DNA from: Siphonodentalium dalli
Lineage: Eukaryota; Mollusca; Scaphopoda; Gadilida; Siphonodentaliidae
Length of the DNA: 64,000 bases
Direction of reading: 5' to 3'
Assembly: GCA_032622095.1 (NCBI GenBank)
Contig: CP136069.1
Coordinates: 71,201,319 to 71,265,318, forward strand
Shown in pieces: positions 49,651 through 60,750 of this stretch (within the stretch, counting starts at the first letter, position 1; each line of letters begins with the position of its first letter). The notes under the pieces are model-generated. The model did not search any database. It was not told the origin of the DNA and worked only from the letters and a program-made list of their open reading frames with translations. The translations under genes and the position numbers were made by a program.

Positions 49651-50439
49651 TTATCTACCTAAAATCCTTTCTATTATAATCAGAAAAAATGTGTTGGTTG
49701 TCAGGAGAACAGGCCGGATTACCTATCTAGTTAAGGAAATAACCACAAACTCAAAACATAATTTTTTTTATTTTAAATAACAGGAAAACAAATGTATCAG
49801 TACAAATATAGAACTCAACTGCTGCAAAGTGACACAAAATTTGAAATTGTGGTATATATATCATATGAAATAATTATTTATATACTTTCAAAGGATACCG
49901 TACGCTAAATTCGGCCATTCATGGAACCATCTCTTTTTATATTCAACAGAATATATGCAACAAATGAATGAATTTGAGCAATGGGTTAGTGAAAAATACA
50001 CTCGTGTGCTCTATCAACGATGCAAACAATATGGTAATTATAATGGAAATGAATGTATTACTCCAGCCGGATTTAGTGTACAGTACTCCTTTAATCAAAA
50101 TCCGTTAATGCACGGAGTAATATAAGCTAATCTGTGTCGGTAACTCATCCAGAAAGCACGGGGCGAGCACTATTTTTGGAGAGCAGCCTTACTCGTGTTT
50201 GGAAAGATGCCAGCTTCGTTGAATACAAACAAATCCTTCAACATGACTTACGTTTGTTCCCAAGATATATTTGTTGCTCACAAATAACTTATCCGATGTT
50301 ATAGAAATATATCGGAGAAATTAGTCGTTTTGTCAATACTGCATGAAATTAAATTAAAAGAAATAAGTCTATATTTAATAGATAAAGATAATGAGTTAAA
50401 ATCGGAAAGCTCGACGACAATTTTACTTTGTTCGTTATA
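49651..50439. other. Non-coding, nothing recognised
   Basis: Spacer between the two R5 blocks, with no ORF of interest. Confidence 0.4.
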
Positions 50440-50770
50440 GAATTTGGCTTCATACTTTGTCGGTTATGTACTAACATATCCTCGCGCAAATAGGTTCGAC
50501 CTATATTATTCACCTGGGTTCATATTGGATTATTTGATTATAAAATAAGCCCATATTGGAATGATATCCGTTATTCCATTTCATGACGTGAGTCACAGCG
50601 AAACAAATTTTAAAGAGAGTACATCTGGTGAGTAGTGAGTTGGTGTATTCGTGTTATTTTCCTCATATAATGAACTTATAATAAGTCATTATAAGTCGAT
50701 AATGGCACTAAAATAATCTCATTTTCAGTTCGTTATCGACTCAAAATGAGGCGATTCTAAGCCGATTACG
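50440..50770. repeat. Duplicated block R5, copy 2
   Basis: Diverged direct copy of 49270-49650. Ends with ATCGACTCAAAATGAGGCG, complementary in part to CGCCTCATTATGAGTCGAT in copy 1. Confidence 0.6.
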
Positions 50771-51300
50771 AAACAAAAACAAATCATTTTATAAGCCCAC
50801 AATGTGCTAATTTTTCTAGAGAAGAGGCAATATAATTCATAAATTTATTCGAAACGATAGTTACAAGAAAGTTTTAAGTATATATATATAATACAATCAA
50901 CTAATTTACCGTAACAATGCTTGGATATTCATGAGACGACACCTGTAATATATGTTATCAACTTGCATTTAAACGAAAAATTAACTTTTAAAAATCGGGG
51001 GGAATAGGAATGTGTTCTGTTTCATTGTATATAAACTAAACCTTTATTCGGTATAAATGTTATACCTGCAATGTGTAAAGAATTGAAGATTGTCCTTACA
51101 CGTCTTCTATCCAAATTCAGATTCCGACCACCATATTTGGAAATATTCCGGCAAAATAGGGATTGAATTATTTGTTAAAAGTTTCAGAAAGTTAGAAAAT
51201 TTGAGGTGCCAGTCGAATTTTTTTTTTTACCCAATAGGGGTGCGATATTAAATTATCATAATTTTAAGTTGGTCTGTTCCAAGCGGGTGCATTTAGAACT

Positions 51301-51660
51301 TCAAATTTGGACACTTCTGAAAGAAGATAGCGACAACCCTGATATGTGCCTGCACATTAGACGTTACCGCCGGCCATAATTAGGACTGTTGTGTTTATAT
51401 GGGTGAAAAAAGAACTTACCAGGTTCCTGTGTATTGACAATGCGTTACTCCCGCTGAACAAGTCGGCAAATATCTTCCGTCCCCATACCCTATACTTGCC
51501 GTACATGGTCAAGGTTCGAGGAAAAAACTTGATCGACACTTTTATTGTGCAAGGCATTACAGAGATGTTGCTCTGTCTATGTATAGCGATTACAAGGAAA
51601 TGACCTTCAAATTGCCGCGTTACAGTGACAACGGGGATATAGTTCCAAGTTGACACGTTA
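51301..51660. other. Coding-like remnant or 3' UTR of gene 2
   Basis: The minus strand has a 103-codon ORF and the plus strand a 70-codon one plus a further frame open except for two stops. A donor-like GGTAAGTTC lies on the minus strand at about 51420. An AATAAA on the minus strand (51541-51546) lies 500 bp beyond the FReD2 stop and could be its poly-A signal. I cannot decide between a decayed insert and 3' UTR. Confidence 0.2.
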
Positions 51661-52044
51661 ATAAACAAAGGTTAGTCATATTCTTGGCAGCATGTGGCAC
51701 AGCTCTCGACCAAACAGAAGGCGCCATTTCTTGGTGAGGTGAAATAATTCACTATTAGTGTCATATCATACGTGGAAAATTGTGTAACGGGTAAGCACAC
51801 TACTCAACTAAGTTATACAATTGAAATATCTTAATTTTTCCTAATAATTCTTTGATAAATATGTTGACTGGAAAATAATTGCATCACGCATTTTTTCTGA
51901 CGTCCGACCCCCTCCCTGATCTTTTCTGTAGACCCCCTGTACAAGTACCTTTCGAAAAACTCCAACCCATATAAGGATTGCAAATGTACACCACCCCCAC
52001 CCCATGGGGATCCATGCTAGCCACTTTCCTGTTCACTCGGACAT

Positions 52045-52652
52045 CTAATCCAGCCTCCGGAACATAATTTTTGTTCGCTTCAAACCTGTCGCGTCCGCCC
52101 ATTTCGTAGCCCCGTTCCAGTATAGTCCATTCAAGTTGCTTCCCTTGCAACCGCCACAGTCATGCCACCACGAACCTGAAGTTCCCTGCACACAAGAACA
52201 TTGGGTGTGTTCAAACGCGCTAAATTGCCTCTCGTCGTGATGGGTCATGCCATCTGCAGCGGTACCACTGTGATCACTGACATAAATGGTGTAGTTTGAC
52301 TCCAAAGATCCCAAGTTGAAGCTTGAGTACTTCGCATAAAGCTCTTGTGTGCCACCCCATGTTGTCATCTCAATATAAAGCTCGTTAGTGTGGTTTGACG
52401 TCATTTTCCAAATATTCTCAAGACCTAGCCAGTAGCTCCCGAGTGGCAACAATGTGCCAAACCCTTCCACGTAGCTGATCCACCCGCGCCAAAAATTAAC
52501 CGCCCCACCCATGCATCTCTGCTGAAACACTGTCCACCCGCCGCCATCAGTCGTCATGTCACACACAACCCTGATTTCCGTCATCCCATCTGGTTTAATG
52601 CAATAGAGGCCGGTTGTTGTGAAGCTCCCTTCATCTTTCAACTGTTTGCAAT
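52045..52652 (-). CDS. Gene 2: second fibrinogen-related domain exon (terminal)
   Basis: Single exon coding a whole C-terminal fibrinogen-like domain: acceptor CTCTTGCAG then AT TGC AAA in phase 1, DCKQLKDEG start, GLYCIKPDG, VVCDMTTDGGGWTVFQQR (the FReD signature), YWLGLENIW, SGSWWHDC and SNLNGLYW, closing with TKIMFRRLD and a TAG at 52045. FReDs bind sugars or acetylated ligands in secreted lectins and innate defence proteins. The usual calcium-site DxD-type segment is replaced by FSAFEHTQC, and extra cysteines (CSC, CGGC) appear, so calcium binding is probably altered. Phase allows direct splicing from the FReD1 exon upstream. Confidence 0.85.
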
Positions 52653-53635
52653 CTGCAAGAGGTACATGTATGCACGTGTCAGGTGATATTACTGTATGAC
52701 GGATAGCTATACAGGCAGGGCTATTTTAAAACGCTGTGTGTTGTCAATTTTGATACAACATTGACTAACGTAATCTGCTTAGTGTAATATAGCCCTATAT
52801 GTCAAAGAAAACTATCTGGAGAGAGATACTGTATTGACTTTGTCAGTCTAGCCATTTGTCTATTCGCCCGTTCTTCCGATCCTATATCTCAGCCATCGGA
52901 TATGAATTAAATTTAGTATCAATGTTCGCCATAGTCTTTCTTTGCAAGTTCCGCTCTAGAGTTATCCTTCTTTGTTTATTTTAAATTTTGTTTCCGTTCA
53001 GCCCATGTTTAATTTTAATTGCAACGCGCATTTGAACACATCAGCGGCATGGTTAATTTCACTTTAAACTGTTAACGTAGTTCCGCAGCGACGTGCTGTC
53101 TTTACTAAAGTCCAATGATTAAAAAAAACTCGGGTCCAGATGTTTTTTTAGCATTTAAAGTAATAAAGAGCGTTTATTGTTAGTCCATATTCATTTCTCT
53201 TCTGTATTAAAAATACAAAAAGCGTTTGTTTCTCTTCTGTATTAAAATATCAACTGGAAAATTGTCGTGCATGCCTGTCATAAGTGTTTAGTTGAATATA
53301 ATGTCTGTAAATCTATAGTTCGTATATACATATTTTATCCGTAAGATACGTGGGACTAGATACAAGTTGGAGGTTCAAATTAGGTAATGCGACGAATATG
53401 TACTCTAGATCTGGTTACGTCCGTATAGAGATAATATTCCACCAGTCAAAACCTGAGATCGTTATAAACTGACCGGAACCGTTTCACATCTCGAAAATAT
53501 GTCTTAGTCATATGTTCGGGAAATGTTCCTTGGTACCGTACAGTACTTCACAAATTAGGTTGTTCGCGTTTTCAATTCTATAGTTATCATTTCTGTTTTT
53601 AACTGGAAATATTGGGGGTGTACAACCACGCAAAT
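52653..53635 (-). other. Intron upstream of FReD2 with duplicated segment
   Basis: The first ~390 bp (52653-53040) are homologous to 54660-55075, for example caggcagggctatttt, gattgactttgtcagtc and ccgctctagagttatccttct. This shows that the FReD exon was duplicated with its upstream flank. The rest, to 53635, holds nothing recognised. Confidence 0.7.
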
Positions 53636-53785
53636 ATGTCAGCCATTCGTGGGTTATCATATGTCAGCCATTCGTGGGTTATCATATGTCAGCCATTCGT
53701 GGGTTATCATATGTCAGCCATTCGTGGATTATCATATGTCAGCCATTCGTGGATTATCATATGTCAGCCATTCGTGGGTTATCGG
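53636..53785. repeat. 25-bp minisatellite, about six copies
   Basis: Units of ATGTCAGCCATTCGTGGGTT plus ATCAT in near-perfect tandem, with GGATT variants in units 4 and 5. Lies between the two FReD exons and ends about 190 bp from the FReD1 donor. Confidence 0.95.
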
Positions 53786-53975
53786 ATCTGAATGAAAACG
53801 CAATGGGTCTGGCAAATATTTCAGAGAATAATCTAGAATGTAAATCGGAATGTCTTGAATCCATCGACCTATCTTTCCTTCATTTTCCTTCACGGTCTAC
53901 GCAGATGAAGATTGGAGGTTCAAATGAGGTATGTCCTTTTATATATATGTCTGTCACGTTTTTGGATCGACTTAC

Positions 53976-54659
53976 CGCTGTATGCTGGTGAGGTATTTAT
54001 ACAAGCAGATTCTGCCGCATCCGAGGACCGGCGGAACATCATTTTCGTATATTTCATGCTTTCATAACTGTAGGCACCATCATCCCACCTTAATCTTTTA
54101 CTGTCACCCGGGTCACTGTACTTCCCGTTCAGGTTACTTCTGCCGCAACAGTCGTACCACCACGACCCTCCCCATTTGGTAGGACATGGCTCGGAACATC
54201 CCTGGCCTACGGCGTTGTCTTTATCATATGTGCTGAATTTATTCCCACTGTGAGTAGTCATTGAATCACCAGCACTTCCGCTGTAGTTAAAGACTGAAAT
54301 AACGTAATCGGTTTTCGCGTCTTTCAAGCTGAAGAACGAATACCTCGCAAACCAAAGTGTGTCGTCTGGTGGTCTCATCTCTATATATAACTCACTCGGG
54401 TGGATTGATGTCATTTGGTGTATCAGTTCCAGTCCTAACCAGAAGCTCTCGGTTACATTGACGTCGCCGAACCCGTTGACGTAGGTAGTCCAGTTCCTGT
54501 AGAAATCAACCACGCCGTTCAATCTGTGCTGAAATACTGTCCACCCGCCGCCTTCAGTCGTCATGTCACAGACAACGCTGACTTCCGTAATCCCATCTGG
54601 TTTAATGTAATAGAGGCCGGTTGTTGTGAAGTTCCCTTCATCTTTCAACTGTTTGCAAT
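53976..54659 (-). CDS. Gene 2: first fibrinogen-related domain exon
   Basis: 684-nt exon, phase 1 at both ends: acceptor ATCTTTCAG then AT TGC AAA, donor CAGCG/GTAAGT at 53976/53975. It encodes DCKQLKDEG, GLYYIKPDG, VVCDMTTEGGGWTVFQHR, FWLGLELIHQM, FSTYDKDN (partly kept calcium site), GGSWWYDCCGRSNLNGKY and KYTKMMFRRSS, so a complete FReD of about 215 residues. A ~15-residue tail after the domain (DAAESACINTSPAYS) looks like a linker, which favours splicing onward to the FReD2 exon. Reading through the donor instead gives a stop at 53920, so a terminal-exon use is also possible. It follows the Thr-rich linker exon at 60751-60847. Confidence 0.85.
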
Positions 54660-55429
54660 CTGAAAGATGCAGGCGTGTATGCACGTGTCAGGTGATGTGA
54701 TTATTTTATGGCATGTAGTTATGCAGGCAGGGCTATTTTTGAACGTTGGGTGTGGCCCATTTTGATAAAACATTGATTAACGTAATCTGGTTAGTGCAAT
54801 AATACCCCATATTTATCAAACAAAACATGAGGTGTATACTGGATTGACTTTGTCAGTCCTGGCAATCTGTCAGTTCGTACGTTCTTCCGGGCATATATCT
54901 CAACCATTTGGTTATCGAATCTGAATGAATTTGGTATGAATGTTCGCCATCATGACAGTTTTCAAAAGAGGAGCACATGACTGTGTTTTTTTCCGCTCTA
55001 GAGTTATCCTTCTGTATTTTCTTTAAATTTTGCTTCCGTCCTGCCCATGTTCAATTTGAATTGCATTCCACGTCATCCGTAGATAATTAATGGGAAACTT
55101 AATTAGGCAATGATGTTTTGAGTTGGGAATATCAAACAAGAAACAAGGAGTGTCTGATTGTTCGGAATATCCAACAGGAACCCCCTTAACGACCAAGAAC
55201 CAAAATGTCCATGGATGGGTCAATATTTAAGATTTTCCAATTGACACTTCAAGTTTGCCAAAAACTTAACATCCTACTATATTGTTGGATATCGTTCAAT
55301 GATGGCCATTTTGACAGAGTTATGGTAGGAACATATTCGACTGTCGGTCTAGAAACAAAAATGTTTTTCACTTATTGGTTGGACACTTCAAAATTCAAAT
55401 TCACTTTCACTAACAATATTTATTATGAT

Positions 55430-55606
55430 CTTGTAAGTCAGTGTATTCTCTTATATATGCGAGGCTCCCTATGAGAGACTCGCATATATAGGAGAATGCA
55501 CTGGCATATGATCTAGCATATATAAGAGAATACACTGCACATGATCTCAATGCTGCACCAGCGCAGCTCCCGCCATGAACCCCGTTGAAAGGGTTATAAT
55601 TCAGCA
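55430..55606. mobile_element. piggyBac-like MITE, copy 3 (left-truncated)
   Basis: Contains TTCTCTTATATATGCGAGGC, its complement, and the right end CAGCTCCCGCCATGAAC..GAAAGGGTTA. The left CCCTT end is missing. Confidence 0.6.
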
Positions 55607-55936
55607 CTACTTTCCGTTTGTATTCGTTGTCGATTCATTTCCATTTCCTAATGGCAGTGTACATTCTAGGACTTATTCCCAGCAATGTTCACACAAAAAC
55701 ATTATTCATATATTAGTTCTTCCCATGATAATTTTATTTAAGAAAGTATGGACCTGAAGTTATGACGCTTTATATTTTGATACAATTATAAAGCCAATGG
55801 CACTGGAAGGTCTACATATATGTAGAATACTGAGGGGCCACAGATCGGTTGGGCAGTGTGATCCTGGTTGTTACATTTTCCTGGTGATCGAACAATAATT
55901 GGCTTGGGAAATTGGCGTCAAATCGGATGGGATACT

Positions 55937-56187
55937 TTATCCCTTCCATGACTTTCCTCTCTGAAATTTTGCGAAAATGCTGTGTCAATGCATTCTCTTA
56001 TATATGCTAGTCTCCCACATGGAGGCTCGCATATATAAGAGAATGCGTTGACCTAATAATATTTACCTTGACCGTGTTTATATATATTATGTGAAGCTCC
56101 CTATAGGATACTTTCGTATGTAATATAATGCACCTGCACATGATATTTAATGCTGCACCAGCATGGCTCCCGACATGAAAGGGTTAA
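55937..56187. mobile_element. piggyBac-like MITE, copy 4
   Basis: 251 bp from TTATCCCTTCCATGAC to GACATGAAAGGGTTAA. The left target is TTAT instead of TTAA. Internal hairpin TTCTCTTATATATGC..GCATATATAAGAGAA. Confidence 0.7.
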
Positions 56188-56949
56188 CGATACGGTCTGT
56201 ATGTTGTTCGTGTTTTCGCACCCGGATAAATAAACAAATAATTCTCATTCGAGCTGCCAAATGTTGTCTACGTAATTTGAAAGGAGGTGTAAGATATGCT
56301 GACAAATACACGAAATATTGATATACCGGCTTCATATGCTCTGAAAAATACTGCCCATGGTCACAGCTATTTTCCAGCCGTCTTCGCAGAACAGGAATAG
56401 AATAACACGGAACGCTCTTTTTTTGTTACATCCCCAGGACATGGCTGTTGTTTATTTGGGACTCAAACACCGTGTTCAAATTTGTATTGTTTATGACTTC
56501 ATTGCGTCATTCTTAGACATATTATGCCCATAGAAAGTTTGTTCAAGTACATGTATTTATCGACCTATTTCTATACCTGTCAAAATTCAAAAGCGAATAT
56601 TATGTTGTGTTTTGGAGCGCAAACTGCCAAGTGTCTTTAAGTTTAAATTATCGATAAATGCAACTGCTGTTCTATAAACGTGTGGATTTATAGATTTCAA
56701 TAAAGCTTTTTATCTGCAAAATTGAATTTCGGCCAGGTAAAATACTATAATAAAAGAATGTACTTTTTTAAACAATTGAGACGTTACAAAATGGCCTTCA
56801 ACTTTAATGATATTTTGCGACTTGACAACACATAATCTTCTTCACGGATCCACCGATTTAGCACCCAAACAAATGCAAAAATGCTCAGAGGAGTACAGAA
56901 ATATATTTCTAGGACCAAGTGATTCGCCAACTATGTTTGTACGTCTTCG

Positions 56950-57120
56950 TCGTACAGAATAGACTAGACTAGTTTATTCATCCACCATTATAAATGGTAC
57001 AAAGAACGGATTAAACAATACATGTTATGATACATACATAAAAGACAATAGACCACAGTGTGTGTGCATCCGATTATGGACCAGATAGCCCATGATCCAA
57101 TAGTATCAGCCTAATGAGAA
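56950..57120 (-). mobile_element. LINE 3'-end-like fragment (tentative)
   Basis: On the minus strand the segment ends ..GGTGGATGAATAAACTAGTC followed by TAGTCTATTC, a poly-A-signal plus short tandem tail like those of CR1-type LINEs. No coding part remains. Confidence 0.35.
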
Positions 57121-57414
57121 CAATGAATATACATGTACATTGAAATAACTCGCTTGAATATCGATGCCGTTCAGTCGGTCGGTACGATGTCGTCGACTCA
57201 TTCAAAAAACCACATCAGTCCATAACACTACTCCAATCTCCTTATCTTTTTTATTATTTACTCTTTACGTATAAATGGATTATCCCAGTCAGTTAAATAG
57301 TGTACATCGGATTGGTCTATTGTTGATTCGGAGGGATGTTTCGGTGATCAAAATATATGACAGATAAATACAATCGCAGAAGGCGTCCTATTTATTGAGG
57401 GAAATGTTTAGATA

Positions 57415-57459
57415 ATAAGTTCAACAAACGACCCGTATATGATCGTTTGTTGAACTTAT
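57415..57459. repeat. Stem-loop with 17-bp perfect arms
   Basis: ATAAGTTCAACAAACGA (57415-57431) pairs exactly with 57443-57459 around an 11-nt loop, about 40 bp before the giant inverted repeat. Confidence 0.85.
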
Positions 57460-57496
57460 CATCTGAACAGTTCCTATTGGATAACTACCCACCACC

Positions 57497-59871
57497 GGTG
57501 TGACTAATTACCGCCCGGGACCGCCCGGGGACCGCCCGGGCGGCCCCACGGGCCCGTGGACACAATATATCGACGGTATAACGTAGCGACATGCCACCGA
57601 GGGCAACATCGAAAAATTTACTCGCTCGCTCGTCTCCGGTCGGTCATATTAACCCCACAAATGCCGATATTGGCTAAAAGAGCCTGGGTGATTACTGGTG
57701 TCTTCGTGTGTTATCAGACAGATTATTTTGGTGATTCTCGGTAGTGCAGTACACCTGAGTGTTAATTCCATGAATTGACTCGTTGACGCGTCCACGGCCG
57801 ATGTTATTAACCCCTCAAATTAAGGTAAAATAGTGTATAAACAAAAGAACCTAGGAATCGCCCGGGACCGCCCGGGCGGCCCCATGGGCCCGTGGACACT
57901 ATATCTCGACGTTATAACATAGCGACATACCCCACGAGGTCAACCTAGTAAATGTTACTCGCTCGCTCGACCCCGGCCGGTGTTATTAACCCCTCAAAAA
58001 CCGACAAAATGGTATATAAACAAAAAGTACATTGGGACCGCCTGGGACCGCCCGGGTGGCCCCACGTGCCCGTGGACACAATATCTCGACGTTATAACGT
58101 AGCGACATAACCCACGAGGTCAACCTAGAAAATGTTACGCGGTCGCTCGACTCAGGCCGGTGTTATTAACCCCTCAAAATCCGATAAAATGGTATATAAA
58201 CAAAAAGTACATTGGGACCGCCCGGGAAGTCCCATGGGCCCGTGGACACTATATCTCGACGTTATAACGTAGCGACATACCCCACGAGGTCAACATACAA
58301 AATGGTACTCGCTCGCTCGACTCCGGCCGGTGTTATTAACCCCTCAAAATCCGATAAAATAGTATATAGACAAAAAGAACATTGGGACCGCTCGGGACCG
58401 CCCGGGAGGCCCCATGCGCCCGTGGACACTATATCTCGACGTTATAACGTAGCGACATACCCCACGAGGTCAACCTACAAAATGGTACTCGCTTGCTCGA
58501 CTCCGGTCGGCGTTATTAACCCCTCAAAATACGATAAAATGGTATATAGACAAAAAGAACATTGGGACCGCCCGGGACCACACGGGTGGCCCCAGGTGCC
58601 CGTGGACACAATATCTCGACGTTATAACGTAGCGACATGCCACCTGAGGGCAACATAGAAAAATATACTCGCTCGCTCGTCTCCGGCCGGTCATATTAAC
58701 CCCACAAATGCCGATATTGGCTAAAAGAGCCTGGGTGATTACTGGTGTCTTCGTGTGTTTTCAGACAGAATATTTTGGTGATTCTCGGTAGTGCAATACA
58801 CCTGAGTGTTAATTCCATGTAGGTTCTTTTGTTTATACGCTATTTTACCGGAATTTGAGGGATTAATAACATCGGCCGTGGACGCGTCAACGAGTCAATA
58901 CATGGAATTAACACTTACGTGTATTGCACTACCGAGAATCACCAAAATAATCTGTCTGAAAACACACGAAGACACCAGTAATCACCAAGGCTCTTTTAGC
59001 CAATATCGGCATTTGTGGGGTTAATATGACCGACCGGAGACGAGCGAGCGAGTACAGTTTTCTATGTTGCCCTCAGATGGCATGTCGCTACGTTATAACG
59101 TCGAGATATTGTGTCCACGGGCACGTGGGGCCACCCGGGCGGTCCCGGGCGGTCCCAATGTTCTTTTTGTCTATATACCATTTTATCGGATTTTGAGGGG
59201 TTAATAACGCCGGCCGGAGTCGAGCGAGCGAGTAACATTTTCTAGGTTGACCTCGTGGGGTATGTCGCTACGTTATAACGTCGAGATGTTGTGTCTACGG
59301 GCACGTGGGGCCACCGGCCGGTCGCGGGCGGTCCCAATGTTCTTTTTGTTTATATTCCATTTTGTCGGATTTTGAGGGGTTAATAACACCGGCCGGGGTC
59401 GAGCGAGCGAGTAACATTGTCTAGGTTGACCTCGTGGGGTATGTCGCTATGTTATAACGTCGAGATATAGTGTCCACGGGCCCATGGGTCCGCCCGGGCG
59501 GTCCCGGGCGGTTCCAAGGTTCTTTTGTTTATACACTATTTTACCGGGATTTGAGGGGTTAATAACATCGGCCGTGGACGCGTCAACGAGTCAATACATG
59601 GAATTAACACTCAGGTGTATTGCACTACCGAGAATCACCAAAATAATCTGTCTGAAAACACACGAAGACACCAGTAATCACCCAGGCTCTTTTAGCCAAT
59701 ATCGGCATTTGTGGGGTTAATATGACCGGCCGGAGACGAGCGAGCGAGTAAATTTTTCGATGTTGCCCTCAGGTGGCACGTCGCTACGTTATACCGTCGA
59801 GATATTGTGTCCACGGGCCCATGGGGCCGCCCGGGTGGTCCCGGGCGTCCCGGGCGGTAATTAGTCACACC
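57497..59871. mobile_element. 2.4-kb giant inverted repeat built of ~180-bp GC-rich units
   Basis: Ends GGTGTGACTAATTACCGCCC and GGGCGGTAATTAGTCACACC are perfect inverted repeats that run into CCCGGG-rich sequence. The left arm holds a longer outer unit (57497-57850), then units starting GGGACCGCC at about 57867, 58034, 58214, 58384 and 58564. The right arm holds the reverse complement with fewer units (breaks at about 59150, 59330, 59515). Each unit carries CCCGTGGACAC, TCGACGTTATAACGTAGCGACAT-type, CTCGCTCGCTCG and TTATTAACCCCTC blocks. The centre is near 58820-58890. It encodes nothing and is strikingly CpG-rich against an AT-rich background. No exact target duplication is seen. Confidence 0.9.
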
Positions 59872-60545
59872 CCTCACCACTGATGCTTTAGTATAGGAAG
59901 GGTTAAATTAGCCTTAATAAACCGCATTTCCATTGGATCCTTACAGATGATATATCTCTTCCCATTAGCATTTGCAACAGCAACAACAACAACAACCCAC
60001 AACTCCATGAAACTCCTTTCAAGTGTGATGCGTTATTATTTTTATAAAATAAAATAGAAACAGGTCTTTGAGACCTTACATGTGTCAAAGAATGTTACAT
60101 AAATTAAATCGCTAGTGTTACATGTGTTACCAGTGACAAGAAATCTATTGGACGTCTTTTCGACTCAAAGTTATTATTCTACATCTCTGAAAAATACAGA
60201 AAATTCAGGGAAGAGATACACCATCATTAATTCTTATCTAGCCGACATAGTTTTCCATATATGCACCGTGTCATTACCCGACGAACACTGGCCCATTCCA
60301 CATCGCGAGAGCAATAAACGGTTACATGAATCAGACCATCAATCTCTTGTTAGGTGGGATGGAATATGTGATTCATGGAAACGACTCGCACAAGCCGTTT
60401 GATGTTGAATCAGGTCCATGATACAACATGCTTATTGATTTAATTACTAATTTGTATTATTTATGTATTGTTCGTGGAACAAATACTATTCAAACTGCAT
60501 GACCTATATACAACCTCGAGGGCATGGTGAACAGTAACTGTGTTA
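59872..60545. other. Non-coding, nothing recognised
   Basis: Contains a short CAA-triplet run (about 59970-59995). No exon supported. Confidence 0.4.
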
Positions 60546-60562
60546 AATAATCGACTCCTTGA

Positions 60563-60714
60563 CCACAGAAGAATTATGGGTAATTTGTCAGGATTTAATC
60601 AGAAATATGGCTTGTTGCCATTCATCGGAAAGCTCTCACAAGAGCTTTCCGATTAATGGCAACAAGCCATATTTCCGACTAAATCCTGAAAAATTACTCA
60701 TAATTCTGCTGTGG
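60563..60714. mobile_element. Foldback element F, copy 2
   Basis: 74-bp arms 60563-60636 and 60641-60714 pair with about six mismatches around a CACA loop. The right arm (GGCAACAAGCCATATTTCCG, AAATCCTGAAAA, TAATTCTGCTGTG) matches the spacer and right arm of 46403-46556. It also has AATCGACTCCTTGA just outside its left arm, as copy 1 does. Confidence 0.9.
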
Positions 60715-60750
60715 CGGTTGGGTTTACGAACTATACCGATGTATATATAC

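Larger units (their letters stand above)
54660..60750 (-). other. Inferred 6.1-kb intron of gene 2, full of mobile elements
   Basis: Between the Thr-rich linker exon and FReD1. It holds the flank duplicated with FReD2 (54660-55075), two TTAA MITEs, a LINE-like tail (56950-57120), a hairpin (57415-57459), the giant inverted repeat (57497-59871) and foldback element F copy 2. Confidence 0.55.

Noticed and set aside
53674-53991. 105-codon plus-strand ORF beginning MGYHMSAIRGL
   Set aside because: First part is the 25-bp minisatellite and the end is antisense to the FReD1 exon.
58212-58658. 148-codon ORF with a repeated peptide
   Set aside because: It is open because 170-180-bp units of the giant inverted repeat happen to stay in phase. 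The opposite arm gives the same peptide on the other strand, and no start or splice signal fits.
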